Shown: positions 44,505 through 55,086 of the stretch, one piece after another
Numbering within the stretch: the stretch's first letter is position 1
Layout of the letters: each line of letters begins with the position of its first letter
NCBI GenBank assembly: GCA_040223615.1
Contig: JAVKFY010000031.1
Coordinates: forward strand, 1 to 64,000
DNA length: 64,000 nt
Direction of reading: 5' to 3'
DNA from: JAVKFY01 sp040223615
GTDB taxonomy: Bacteria > Pseudomonadota > Alphaproteobacteria > GCA-2731375
Position numbers and translations under genes: made by a program
The notes under the pieces: generated by a model
Database searches by the model: none
What the model saw: the letters and a program-made list of their open reading frames with translations, nothing else
Told to the model about the DNA's origin: nothing

Positions 44505-45758
44505 TCAGTGCACGTTCGGGACCGGGCCGCCACCGCCCTCGTTCAGCAGGTGGCCGGTGCGGAAGCGATCCAGGGTGAAGGGCTCGTTCAGCGGGTGCGG
44601 CTTGCCGGTGGCCAGCGTGTGCGCGAACACCCAGCCGCTGCCTGGCGTCGCCTTGAAGCCGCCGTAGCACCAGCCGCCGTTGATGTAGAGACCGCCGACC
44701 GGGCTTTCGGTGATGATCGGGCTGCCGTCCATCGTCATGTCCATGATGCCGCCCCAGTGGCGCAGCAGCTTCAGCCGCGACAGGCCGGGGAACATCGACA
44801 CGCCGGCCGCCGCGACGTGGCTCATCATCGGCAGGTTGCCGCGCTGCGCGTAGGAGTTGTAGCCGTCCAGGTCGCCGCCGAACACCATGCCGCCCTTGTC
44901 CGACTGGCTGACATAGAAGTGGCCGCGCCCGAAGCTGACCACGGTGTCGAACATCGGCTTCACCGGTTCGCTGACGCAGGCCTGCAGCACGTGGCTCTCG
45001 ATCGGCAGGCGCAGGCCGGCCAGCCCGGCGAGGTGGCCGGTGTGGCCCGCGACCGCCAGCCCGACCTTCTCGCAGCTGATGTAGCCGCGCGTGGTGTCGA
45101 GCCCGCGCACCCGGCCGCCCTGGATGTTGAAGCCGGTGACCTCGCAATTCTGGATGATGTCGACGCCCAGGCTGTCGGCGGCGCGCGCGAAACCCCAGGC
45201 GACGGCGTCGTGACGGGCGGTGCCGCCGCGCGGTTGCAGCAGGCCGCCGGCGATCGGGAAGCGCGCCTGGTCGGAATAGTCCAGCTGCGGCACGAAGTCC
45301 TGCATCGCCTGGCGGTCGAGCCATTCCGCGTCGATGCCGTTCAGCCGCATCGAGTTGCCGCGCCGGGTCAGTGCGTCGACCTGGTCCGGGCCATGCGCCA
45401 GCATCACCACGCCGCGCTGCGAGAACATGACGTTGAAGTTCAGGTCCTGGGACAGCCCTTCCCAGAGCTGCAGCGACCACTCGTAGAACCGGTTGTTCTC
45501 CGGCAGCAGGTAGTTGGAGCGCACGATGGTGGTGTTGCGCCCGGTATTGCCGCCGCCGAGCCAGCCCTTCTCCAGCACGGCGATGGAGCGCACGCCGTGG
45601 TTCTTGGCGAGATAATAGGCGGTGGCCAGGCCGTGCCCGCCGGCGCCGACGATGACGATGTCATAGCGTGCCTGCGGTTCCGGGTCGCGCCAGACCCGCG
45701 ACCAACCCCGGTGGCCGCCGAACGCTTCGCGCAACAAGGACCAGGCGGAATAGCGCAT
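44505..45758 (-). CDS. soxB: Sarcosine oxidase beta subunit family flavoprotein
   Basis: A 417-aa FAD-dependent amine oxidoreductase. DIVIVGAGGHGLATAYYLAKNHGV is the FAD Rossmann motif, and KGWLGGGNTGRNTTIVRSNYL, PIIT ESPVGGLYINGGW and GFKATPGSG are characteristic of heterotetrameric sarcosine oxidase beta. It oxidises sarcosine at a noncovalent FAD and passes electrons to a covalent FMN. The start is ATG 45758. The stop of the acyl-CoA dehydrogenase is 2 nt upstream, so they are co-transcribed. Confidence 0.9.
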   Translation of the reverse strand: MRYSAWSLLREAFGGHRGWSRVWRDPEPQARYDIVIVGAGGHGLATAYYLAKNHGVRSIAVLEKGWLGGGNTGRNTTIVRSNYLLPENNRFYEWSLQLWEGLSQDLNFNVMFSQRGVVMLAHGPDQVDALTRRGNSMRLNGIDAEWLDRQAMQDFVPQLDYSDQARFPIAGGLLQPRGGTARHDAVAWGFARAADSLGVDIIQNCEVTGFNIQGGRVRGLDTTRGYISCEKVGLAVAGHTGHLAGLAGLRLPIESHVLQACVSEPVKPMFDTVVSFGRGHFYVSQSDKGGMVFGGDLDGYNSYAQRGNLPMMSHVAAAGVSMFPGLSRLKLLRHWGGIMDMTMDGSPIITESPVGGLYINGGWCYGGFKATPGSGWVFAHTLATGKPHPLNEPFTLDRFRTGHLLNEGGGGPVPNVH

Positions 45759-45760
45759 TC

Positions 45761-46972
45761 TTACTCCGCGGCGGCCCTGGGGCCGCCGCGATTGTGGCCG
45801 ACATAGCCGTCGCGTGTCTGCGGCAGTTTCTGGCCAAGGATGCGGCTGGCGACGACGGTACGGAGGATCTGTGCCGTGCCGCCGCCGATGGTGAACATGC
45901 GCGCGTCGCGCACCATGCGTTCCAGCGGCCGGTTGCGCGAATAGCCTGCCGCGCCGAAGACCTGCAGCGCGTCGTTGGTCACCTTGATCGCCATCTCCGA
46001 GGCGAACACCTTGGCCTGCGCGGCGTAGAGTGCGTCGGGGAACGGCGCGGCCGAGTTCGCCGCCTTGTGGATCATTTCGCGCGCGGCGGCGATCTGGATC
46101 GACATGTCGGCCAGCATCCACTGCAGGCCCTGGAACTCGGCGATCGGCCGGCCGAACTGCTCGCGCTCCAGCGCGTAGGCCAGCGCATGCTGGTAGGCGC
46201 CGTCGGCCAGCCCCAGCGCCACTGTCGCGGCGCCGACACGCTGCGAGTTGTAGGCGTTCATCAGGTCGGCGAAGCCGCGCTTGAAGCCCGACGGCGGCAG
46301 CACCACCATCTCGTCGACGACTTCCATGTCCTGGAACAGCACTTCGGCCTCGGGGATGCCGCGCAGACCCATGGTCGGTTCGCGCTGCCCGATCACCAGA
46401 CCAGGGGTCTCATCGCGGATCGCCAGGAAGCCGCCGATACCCTGCTCGGCGCCGCTCTCGTCGAACACGCGGGCGAAGATCAGGTGCAGGCGCGACACGC
46501 CGCCGCCGGTGATCCAGTGCTTGCCGCCGTTGACGATATACCTGTCGCCCTTGCGTTCCGCCCGCGTGGTCATTTCCGAAGCGGCCGAGCCGGCCGCCGG
46601 CTCGGTGATGCAGATCGCCGGCTTGTCGCCGCCCAGCACCAGTTCCGCCGCGAGCTTCTTCTGGGTTTCGTTGCCGTAGTGCATCACGGCGGAGATCGCG
46701 CCCATGTTGGCTTCGACCGCGATGCGGCCGGTGACGCCGCAGACCTGCGCCATCTCGTCGACCACCAGCGAGGCCTCCAGGAAGCCCAGGCCAGGACCGC
46801 CATACGCCGCCGGGATGGTCATGCCCATCATCCCGGCCTCGTTCAGCGCCTTCACGTTGTCCCAGGGATACTGTTCGGTACGATCGACCTCGGCGGCGCG
46901 CGGCGCGATCACCTCGCGCGCCAGCGTCCGTGCGCGCTGCTGCAACTCAGCCTGGGCAGGCGTCAGCGACAT
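45761..46972 (-). CDS. Acyl-CoA dehydrogenase
   Basis: A 403-aa acyl-CoA dehydrogenase. ICITEPAAGSAASEMTT is the FAD-binding signature, and QVFGAAGYSRNRPLERMVRDARMFTIGGGTAQILR closes the protein; the usual catalytic Glu of short-chain members in this C-terminal motif is replaced by G-G (GGGTAQ), so the base may lie elsewhere, as in isovaleryl- or glutaryl-type members. It is 16 nt after selD and 2 nt before soxB. Confidence 0.9.
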   Translation of the reverse strand: MSLTPAQAELQQRARTLAREVIAPRAAEVDRTEQYPWDNVKALNEAGMMGMTIPAAYGGPGLGFLEASLVVDEMAQVCGVTGRIAVEANMGAISAVMHYGNETQKKLAAELVLGGDKPAICITEPAAGSAASEMTTRAERKGDRYIVNGGKHWITGGGVSRLHLIFARVFDESGAEQGIGGFLAIRDETPGLVIGQREPTMGLRGIPEAEVLFQDMEVVDEMVVLPPSGFKRGFADLMNAYNSQRVGAATVALGLADGAYQHALAYALEREQFGRPIAEFQGLQWMLADMSIQIAAAREMIHKAANSAAPFPDALYAAQAKVFASEMAIKVTNDALQVFGAAGYSRNRPLERMVRDARMFTIGGGTAQILRTVVASRILGQKLPQTRDGYVGHNRGGPRAAAE

Positions 46973-46988
46973 GGCGGTCCCTCGCTCG

Positions 46989-49187
46989 TCAATCGTCGGC
47001 TGCTTCCTGTATGGCCCGGCCGGCGGGGGCGGCGCAAGTCAGGCGAATGAGCGCGCCGGATTCGGCCGCCACGACCTCGCCAATCTGCGCCGCCGCTGTG
47101 TCGCCAGCCTGTCGCAATGCCGTCACGCAAGCCTCGGCCCGGGCCGCCGGAACACCGGCCAGCAAGCCGCCGGCGGTCTGCGGATCGTACAGGATCGCCG
47201 CCGCGCCACCGTCGACGGCGATGGCGAAGGCCTCGTTCGATGGGTGCAGGGTGCTCCGGATGCCCTGGCGCAAAAGTTCGTCGGCGCCGGGCAGGACGGG
47301 CAGGGCGGCGGGGTCGATGGTGGCGGCGACGCCGGCCGCGCGCAGCATCTCGATCAGGTGGCCGGCCAGGCCGAAGCCGGTGACGTCGGTGCACGCGCTG
47401 GCGCCATGCGCGCGCAGGATTGTCGCCGCCTCGGCGTTCGAGCGTTGCATCGCCGCGAGTGCCGCCTCGACCCACTCGGCCCGCGCCTTCGCCGCCATGT
47501 CGGCAGCGAAAATTGCGCCGGTGCCCATCGCCTTGGTCAGGATCAGCCGATCGCCGACCCGTAGGCCGCCTTTGCGCAGCAGGGTTTCCGGCGCCGCGAA
47601 GCCGTTCACCGTCAGGCCCAGCGACAGTTCCGGTCCCTCGCCGGTATGCCCGCCGACCAGCGCCACGCCGGCTTGTTCCAGCGTCGCGCAGGTGCCGCGC
47701 AGCAGGTCGGTGAGCAGCGCCTCCGTCTTGTCCTCCGGCCCGTAAGGCAGGGTCAGCGAGAGCTGCGCCGAATGCGGGCTCGCGCCCATGGCGTAGAGGT
47801 CGCCCAGGCAGTGGTTGGTGGCGATGCGCGCGAACAGATAGGGGTCGTCGACGAACGGCCGGAAGTGGTCGACCGACTGCACCAGCGCCTGGCCCGGCGG
47901 CGCCGTCAATACCGCGGCGTCGTCCGGCGCGTCGAGCCCGACCAGCACGCCCTCGGCGGCGGCCGGGCGCACGCTGGCCAGAGCCCGCTGCAGCACCGCC
48001 GAAGGCACCTTGGCGCCGCAACCGCCGCAGCGCATCGGCGCGGCGTCCGGCTCGTCCTTCTCCATTTCCGGCAGTTCCTGGTACTTCTTCATCCAGCGCC
48101 GGTCGATCCAGTCCTTCCAGCGCCACACCCAGGCGCCGTCGAACGCGAGCGGACCGTAGGACGCCAGCGCGTGCTTCTCGCCGTTGGAGATCAGCGCCAG
48201 CACGCGTTTCTGCGGTCGGTAGGGCCGCAGCGGCTGGCCGCGCACGGCCCGCGCCAGGTTATCGGCCAGCACTGGCCCCTCGCGCACCGCGTAGACCCCG
48301 GCTTTCGGCAGCGGGCGGCCGTCGATGGCGGCGATGTCGCCGGCCGCGAACACGCCGGGGTGCGATGTCGACTCCAGGGTCATCGCAACCCGCACGAAGC
48401 CTTTCTCGTCCAGCGCCAGGCCGGTGTCGGCGAGCCACGCCGCCGGCGCCGCGTCGGTCACCAGGATCGCGGAATCGTGCTCGATCCGACCTGCCGATGT
48501 CTCCAGGTGGTCCGCGGCGACCCGTTCGACCCGCGTGCCGGTCTTGATCGCCACGCCGGCGTCGCGCGCGAACCGCGCGACCAGCCGGCGCACCGCAGGC
48601 GCGTGGTTCGGCAGCGGCTCGGCGCTGTCGCTGACCACCGTGACCGACAGGTCGGGGACGGCGCGCAGGCGGTGACGCAGGCTCAGCGCCAGTTCCACGC
48701 CACCGGCGCCGCCGCCGATCACCACGATGCGAAAGCCCGGTTTCGCGCGCGCCTCGATCGCGGCGAGCCCTTCCAGGAAGCCGTCGACCGGCTTCACCGG
48801 CAAGGCATGCTCGCGCGCGCCCTCGATCCCCGCCTGGCGTGGCGCCGAGCCGATATCGATCGACAGCAGGTCGTAGGGCACCGCCGGCCGGTCGACGCAG
48901 CGCACCTCGCGGCGCAGCGGATCGATGCCGTCGGCTGCAGTGTGATACAGCCGCGCGCCGGCGAAGGTGGCCAGCTTGCGCAGGTCGATGTGGGCTTCGT
49001 CGTGCGTGTAGTGCCCGGCGATCATGCCCGGCAGCATGCCGGAATAGGGCGTTACCGCGTCGCGCGTGACAAGCGTCAGCCGCGCGCCCGGCACCGGCCG
49101 CATGGCGAAACGCTTCAGCACGGCGACGTGGCTGTGGCCGCCGCCGACAAGCACGATGTCGTGGGTGATCGGGTGGTCCGACTTCAT
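46989..49187 (-). CDS. selD: Selenide, water dikinase fused to an NADH-dehydrogenase-like flavoprotein
   Basis: A 732-aa fusion. Residues 1 to about 370 form a pyridine nucleotide-disulfide oxidoreductase domain (DIVLVGGGHSHVAVLKRF, IVVIGGGAGGVELALSL, GVFAAGDIAAI). Residues about 385-732 are SelD: GGCGAK holds the catalytic Cys390 and Lys393 (equivalent to E. coli Cys17 and Lys20), followed by VQSVDHFRPFVDDPYLFARIATNHCLGDLYAMGA and GGHTGEGPELSLG. SelD makes selenophosphate from selenide and ATP, the selenium donor for SelA. The fusion occurs in several bacterial lineages and may supply reduced selenium. The active-site residue is Cys, not Sec. It is the upstream gene of the acyl-CoA dehydrogenase and soxB. 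Confidence 0.95.
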   Translation of the reverse strand: MKSDHPITHDIVLVGGGHSHVAVLKRFAMRPVPGARLTLVTRDAVTPYSGMLPGMIAGHYTHDEAHIDLRKLATFAGARLYHTAADGIDPLRREVRCVDRPAVPYDLLSIDIGSAPRQAGIEGAREHALPVKPVDGFLEGLAAIEARAKPGFRIVVIGGGAGGVELALSLRHRLRAVPDLSVTVVSDSAEPLPNHAPAVRRLVARFARDAGVAIKTGTRVERVAADHLETSAGRIEHDSAILVTDAAPAAWLADTGLALDEKGFVRVAMTLESTSHPGVFAAGDIAAIDGRPLPKAGVYAVREGPVLADNLARAVRGQPLRPYRPQKRVLALISNGEKHALASYGPLAFDGAWVWRWKDWIDRRWMKKYQELPEMEKDEPDAAPMRCGGCGAKVPSAVLQRALASVRPAAAEGVLVGLDAPDDAAVLTAPPGQALVQSVDHFRPFVDDPYLFARIATNHCLGDLYAMGASPHSAQLSLTLPYGPEDKTEALLTDLLRGTCATLEQAGVALVGGHTGEGPELSLGLTVNGFAAPETLLRKGGLRVGDRLILTKAMGTGAIFAADMAAKARAEWVEAALAAMQRSNAEAATILRAHGASACTDVTGFGLAGHLIEMLRAAGVAATIDPAALPVLPGADELLRQGIRSTLHPSNEAFAIAVDGGAAAILYDPQTAGGLLAGVPAARAEACVTALRQAGDTAAAQIGEVVAAESGALIRLTCAAPAGRAIQEAADD

Positions 49188-49247
49188 GGCTGCCAGTGTG
49201 CCCGTTCGGACCGTTCACCGGCTACTGAACTTGCCGCTATGTCGCGG

Positions 49248-49643
49248 TTAGGGCTTGGTCATCCACAACGAGCCGAGCGCATCGAGGAATTCCTGCGCCG
49301 AGAATGGCTTGGCCAGCACCGCATCGGCGCCGAGCTTTTCCGCCCATTGCAGGAAATCGGTGCTGCCGGTCGAACCGCCGGAGATCGCCATGATCTTCAG
49401 CGCCGGCCGATCGCGGCGTATTTCCATGATCGTCTCGATGCCTTCCTTGCGCGGCATCATGATGTCGGTGACCACGGCGTCGTATTCGCCGTCGCGGATC
49501 AGCTCCAGCCCTTCGACGCCGTCCGGCGCCGCGACCGCGTCGTGTCCGGCCGACCGCAGGATCGACACCACGGTCTCCGCGACCAGCTCGTCGTCGTCAA
49601 TCACCACGACGTTGTGATGTGCCGCTGTGCCGGCACCAGCCAT
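49248..49643 (-). CDS. Orphan response regulator receiver domain
   Basis: A 131-aa single CheY-like receiver. VVVIDDDELV gives the acidic pocket, VVTDIMMP contains the phosphoacceptor Asp, and LAKPFSAQEF has the conserved Lys. There is no output domain. No histidine kinase is in the window, so its partner is unknown. It is 60 bp upstream of selD on the same strand. Confidence 0.9.
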   Translation of the reverse strand: MAGAGTAAHHNVVVIDDDELVAETVVSILRSAGHDAVAAPDGVEGLELIRDGEYDAVVTDIMMPRKEGIETIMEIRRDRPALKIMAISGGSTGSTDFLQWAEKLGADAVLAKPFSAQEFLDALGSLWMTKP

Positions 49644-49739
49644 GACCCTGCCCTCGCTCTCAACTCCGCGAGAACTTGGATAGCGACCAGCGGACAGCGT
49701 CTGTGACGGCTGTCACACGCGGAACGTTTTTGGTCCCGG

Positions 49740-51347
<1,608 letters not shown>

Positions 51348-51424
51348 CTTCGTCTCCTCCCGGTCGGATGATTGGCGGTGCGCTGCATACCTTGTTTTTC
51401 AAGGGGCGGCAATATTTCCGAACA
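51348..51424. other. Malate synthase upstream region
   Basis: A 77-bp interval between the MmgE/PrpD stop and the malate synthase start, unusually AT-rich near 51,390-51,425. It contains a small CCTTG-T5-CAAGG hairpin (51390-51404). It probably holds the malate synthase promoter, but no boxes are assigned. Confidence 0.35.
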
Positions 51425-52804
51425 TTACGCCTGCGACAGCCGGGCAATCTCGTCGACGCCGCCCTGGTCCTCCAGGGCGCGGCACAGTTCGACCAGCCGC
51501 GTGGCGCTGGCTTGCCCGACGATCGGCTCGGCCAGCGCCATGAACTTGGCGGACAGCCGCTCCCACTGGCGGTCCAGGTCGCGCATCGGGATGGCAACAT
51601 TGTGCTCCGCCGTCAGGACGCGGCCGTCCTTCAGCGATATCGCGACGTGCGCGGCGCGCTTGTCGCGGCTGCGGTTCTCGTTGGCCTCGATCGCCACGTT
51701 CTCGCGCAGTCTCACCAGATCGGGCCGCACCGCCAGCTCGTCGGAGAAGGTGTCGAGCCGGGCGGTGTCGACGCCGGACAGCGCGAAGGCGGCCATCTGG
51801 CGCAGCGAGAACTTCGATTCCAGGCCGGTGGAGGGCGAGGGGATGTTGCAGACCCGGAAACTGCCGCGGTCGACCTCGACCCGGGCGCCTGTTACCTCGT
51901 CGGGCTTGAAGCCGTGCTCGCGGCGCGCCTCGCCGATCGCCTCGACCATGGAGTGCGTCAGGTAACAGGCGGCATGGTACTTGAACAGCGTGTTCGGCGT
52001 GTGGAAGCCGCCCTCGGGATCGGCCCGCGCGGCGGCCGGGTTCACGGTGTCGGTCTGCGAGGCGGTGAAGCCCTGGTCGACCTCCAGCACCGCCGGGTTC
52101 GAGGTAAAGCCGCGCTGCGCCAACGAGGCCGCCAGCAGGCCGTTGGCGGCCGCCTTGCCGGCGTGCAGCGGCTTGCACATGGTGCCGAACATGCTTTTCA
52201 GGCCGGCGGCCTGACAGCCGGCGATGCCGAACGCCGTGGCCATCGTCGCCGCGTCGAGGCCGAGCATGCGCCCCGCCGTCGCCGCCGCACCGAACGCGCC
52301 CACGGTGCCGGTCACGTGGAAGCCGGCCTCGTAGTGGCCGGGCGCCACCAGCCGGCCGATCCGGCACACCGTCTCGATGCCGGCAACGATGCCCTCGATC
52401 ACCGCCTTGCCGTCGAGCCGATCGCGCTCGGCCAGCGCCAGGGCGACCGGCAGCACCGGCACCGAGGGATGCCCGCCCATCGCCATGTTCACGTCGTCAT
52501 AGTCCAGCGCATGCCCGGCCGAACCGTTCACCAGGCAGGCCTGCGCCGCCGTCACCTTGCCCCGCGCGGCGATCAGGCTGGCTTGTTCGGCACCGCCCTC
52601 GGCCGCCGCTTCGGCACGCAGCATGGCGACCAGCGGCTCGTCCTTGCCCGCCAGCGTCACCCCCAGCCAGTCCAGCAGGCACTGCTTGGCGACCGTCGCC
52701 GCCGGCCCCGGCAGGTCGGCATGGCGGTAGCCGGCGGCCTGGCCGGCGAACTCGGCGGTGATCCCGTTGATGTCGTCGGCGCGGTCGGTGGCCTGGATGC
52801 TCAT
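51425..52804 (-). CDS. MmgE/PrpD family protein (second copy)
   Basis: A 459-aa second member of the 2-methylcitrate dehydratase-like family, diverged from the one at 35770. CLLDWLGVTLAGKDEPL, GHALDYDDVNMAMGGHPSVPVLP and GFHVTGTVGAFGAAA are the shared blocks. The substrate is unknown. The gene is divergent from the selenoprotein gene at 52922, with 117 bp between, and reads toward malate synthase. Confidence 0.88.
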   Translation of the reverse strand: MSIQATDRADDINGITAEFAGQAAGYRHADLPGPAATVAKQCLLDWLGVTLAGKDEPLVAMLRAEAAAEGGAEQASLIAARGKVTAAQACLVNGSAGHALDYDDVNMAMGGHPSVPVLPVALALAERDRLDGKAVIEGIVAGIETVCRIGRLVAPGHYEAGFHVTGTVGAFGAAATAGRMLGLDAATMATAFGIAGCQAAGLKSMFGTMCKPLHAGKAAANGLLAASLAQRGFTSNPAVLEVDQGFTASQTDTVNPAAARADPEGGFHTPNTLFKYHAACYLTHSMVEAIGEARREHGFKPDEVTGARVEVDRGSFRVCNIPSPSTGLESKFSLRQMAAFALSGVDTARLDTFSDELAVRPDLVRLRENVAIEANENRSRDKRAAHVAISLKDGRVLTAEHNVAIPMRDLDRQWERLSAKFMALAEPIVGQASATRLVELCRALEDQGGVDEIARLSQA

Positions 52805-52921
52805 GCCATGGTCTCCCCTTGCGGATCTGACGCCATGTTACGCCGTTGCCGCCGCCGGCTCTATCCCGGCAGCGAGCAGGCCACTAGGATGCCCCGGCAA
52901 ACTGAACAAGGAGCGAGCTCC

Positions 52922-54118
52922 GTGGTGAGAATCGCCGACCTGCCCCAGGTGCAGCAGGTCTCTCTACCGAACATGGAATGTCCCGAATTCGAGAACACGC
53001 CCTGCGTGGCCGGGCCGCCGCTGGCCCAGCGCCGCGTCGCCGTCGTGTCCTCCGCCGGATTGACCCCGCGCGGCCAGATGCCGTTCGTGGCCAACGACGG
53101 CGGCTTTCGCGAGATCGCGCACGACCTGCCGGACGCCGACCTGCTGATGACGCACCTGTCGGTGAACTTTGACCGCTCCGGTTTCGCACGCGACCTGGAC
53201 CTGGTGCTGCCGCGCCGCCGCCTCGACGAACTGGCCGCGGCCGGCGTGATCGCCGAGGTCGGGCCGCGGCATTTCTCGTTCATGGGCGCGACGCCGCCGG
53301 ACCAGATGGCCGCCGCGGCGGCCGAAGTTGCCGGCGCGCTGCGCGCCGACGGTGTCGACAGCGCCATTCTGCTCCCGGTTTGACCGGCCTGTACCCGCGC
53401 CGTGAGCGCGCTGGCCCATTACCTGGAACGCGAAGGCATCGCGACCACGCACGTCAGCCTGGTGCGCATGCACAGCGAGAAGATCCGGCCGCCGCGCGGC
53501 CTGTGGGTGCCGTTCGAGCTCGGCCGGCCGCTGGGCGCCGTGGCCGACGCGGACTTCCAGCGCCGCGTGCTGCTGGACGCGCTGAACCTGCTGCCGCGCA
53601 CCGACGGGCCGCTCCTGGAGGATTTCGCCGACGATGCGCCCGACGCCGGGCCGGTGGCCGGATGGCAACCGCCGGACCTCGGCGCGGCGGCTGGCGACGT
53701 GGCGGCGGAGGTCGAGTTGCTGCGGCCAGGCGCCGCCCGCTTTCAGGCCAGCCACCGCCGCACCATGCTTGGCAACGCCGGCCTGCCGGTCGACGATCTG
53801 GTGCCGTACCTGCGCGGCTACCTGGACGGCACGCCGGCGGAACCGACGCGCGACGACATCTCTGGGCCGCAGCAGATGCGGTTCGCTTGCGATGACCTCA
53901 AGGCCTTCTACCTGGAGGCGGCGATGGCCGACGGCGCCGGCGGATCGTTCCAGATGTCGGACTGGTTCTGGGGCGCGACCGCGGCCGGTGAGTTGCTGCT
54001 AAGGTTACGTGGCCGCCTGCTCGGCGACGATAAACGGTACCTGCAGAATTTCGGGCGCTTGATGATGGTGCCCGGCTTCCAGGCCTGGCGCGGCAAGGAC
54101 TACGAACCGGGGGAGTGA
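52922..54118 (+). CDS. GrdB/PrdB-like selenoprotein (Sec154, UGA at 53381-53383)
   Basis: From GTG 52922 (AAGGAG at 52908-52913) the frame reaches TGA at 53381 after LLPV and remains open to 54118, giving 398 aa with selenocysteine 154 in LLPV-U-PAC-TRAV. U-x-x-C followed by a helix, preceded by GADGVDSAILLPV, is the active-site arrangement of selenoprotein B of glycine/sarcosine/betaine reductase and of D-proline reductase PrdB. Here the Sec is followed by PAC rather than the clostridial GTC. The Sec position and the first ~240 residues correspond to PrdB length; the last ~160 residues (including SDWFWGATAAGELLLRLRGRLL) are an extension with no counterpart I recognise. A SECIS-like hairpin follows, and selA and selB are in the same operon. 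Substrate unknown. Confidence 0.92.
53386..53416 (+). promoter_or_regulatory. Bacterial SECIS-like element in the GrdB/PrdB-like gene
   Basis: After the UGA, 53396-53400 (CGCGC) pairs with 53406-53410 (GCGCG) around the loop CGUGA, and 53386-53389 (GGCC) pairs with 53413-53416 (GGCC) below an asymmetric internal loop. The apical loop starts 17 nt after the UGA and has G at its second position, meeting the usual bacterial SECIS distance and loop rule. It differs from the UGSC element in stem length but has a similar GU in the loop. Confidence 0.7.
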
Positions 54119-54125
54119 TCGCGCG

Positions 54126-55079
54126 ATGAAGCTGGCGATACTCGATGACTATCAAGGCGTGGCGCTGAAGCTGGCGGACTGGTCGGTGTTGCCAGACGAC
54201 GTCGAGATCACCGTGTTCGATCGCCACCTCGGCGGCCCGGACCAGGTGGTCGCCGCGCTGGCCGACTTCGAATTGGTCTGCCTGATGCGCGAGCGCACCA
54301 TCATGTCGGCCAATGTGATCGCCAAACTGCCGAAGTTGAAGCTGCTGGTCACCACGGGCATGCGCAACGCGTCGGTCGATGACGAGGCGGCGGTGCAGCA
54401 GGGCGTCACCTTCTGCGGCACCGGCGGGCGCGGCAACGGCACGGCTGAACTGACCTGGGGCCTGATCCTGGCGCTGGCCCGACACATCCCGGCCGAGCAC
54501 GCGGCGATGCGCGAGGGCGGTTGGCAGACCACCATCGGCACCGCGCTGGAGGACAAGACGCTGGGCCTGCTCGGTCTCGGCAAGCTGGGCTCGGCGGTGG
54601 CCAAGGTCGGCGCCGCCTTCGGCATGAACATGATCGCCTGGAGCCAGAACCTGACCGACGAGAAGGCGGCCGAGCAGGGCGTCAGACGGGTCGACAAGGC
54701 GGCCTTGCTGAGCGACTCCGACATCCTGTCGATCCACGTGGTGCTGAGCGAACGTTCACGCGGCCTGATCGGCGCGCCGGAACTGGCGGCGATGAAGGAC
54801 ACGGCGCTGCTGGTGAACACCTCGCGCGGACCGATCGTGGACCAGGGCGCGCTGGTCGAGGCGTTGCAGGGCGGCCAGATCGCCGGCGCCGGCCTGGATG
54901 TCTACGACGTTGAGCCGCTGCCCGCCGACCATCCGCTGCGCAAGGCGCCGAACGTGGTACTGACGCCGCACCTGGGCTACGTCACCGACCTGACCTACGA
55001 CGCGTTCTACGGACAGACCGTGGACACGGTGAAGAACTTCCTGGCCGGCACCCCGGTGCGGGTGATTGCGGCGCCGTAG
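54126..55079 (+). CDS. D-2-hydroxyacid dehydrogenase family protein
   Basis: A 317-aa NAD(P)-dependent 2-hydroxyacid dehydrogenase. TLGLLGLGKLGSAVAKVGAAFGM is the dinucleotide-binding GxGxxG. NTSRGPIVDQGALVEAL has the catalytic Arg region, and LTPHLGYVT contains the His of the His-Glu pair. It oxidises or reduces a D-2-hydroxy acid and its 2-oxo form. It begins 7 nt after the selenoprotein stop and is part of the selA/selB operon. Confidence 0.9.
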   Translation: MKLAILDDYQGVALKLADWSVLPDDVEITVFDRHLGGPDQVVAALADFELVCLMRERTIMSANVIAKLPKLKLLVTTGMRNASVDDEAAVQQGVTFCGTGGRGNGTAELTWGLILALARHIPAEHAAMREGGWQTTIGTALEDKTLGLLGLGKLGSAVAKVGAAFGMNMIAWSQNLTDEKAAEQGVRRVDKAALLSDSDILSIHVVLSERSRGLIGAPELAAMKDTALLVNTSRGPIVDQGALVEALQGGQIAGAGLDVYDVEPLPADHPLRKAPNVVLTPHLGYVTDLTYDAFYGQTVDTVKNFLAGTPVRVIAAP

Positions 55080-55086
55080 GCCAACG

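Noticed and set aside
47646..49706. Long plus-strand ORF of 686 codons over selD
   Set aside because: Antisense shadow of the selD fusion gene; no domains and biased composition.
53402..54118. A separate gene starting at GTG 53402
   Set aside because: It is in the same frame as the upstream part, has no ribosome site, and the UxxC motif of GrdB/PrdB spans the junction; it is the C-terminal part of one selenoprotein.
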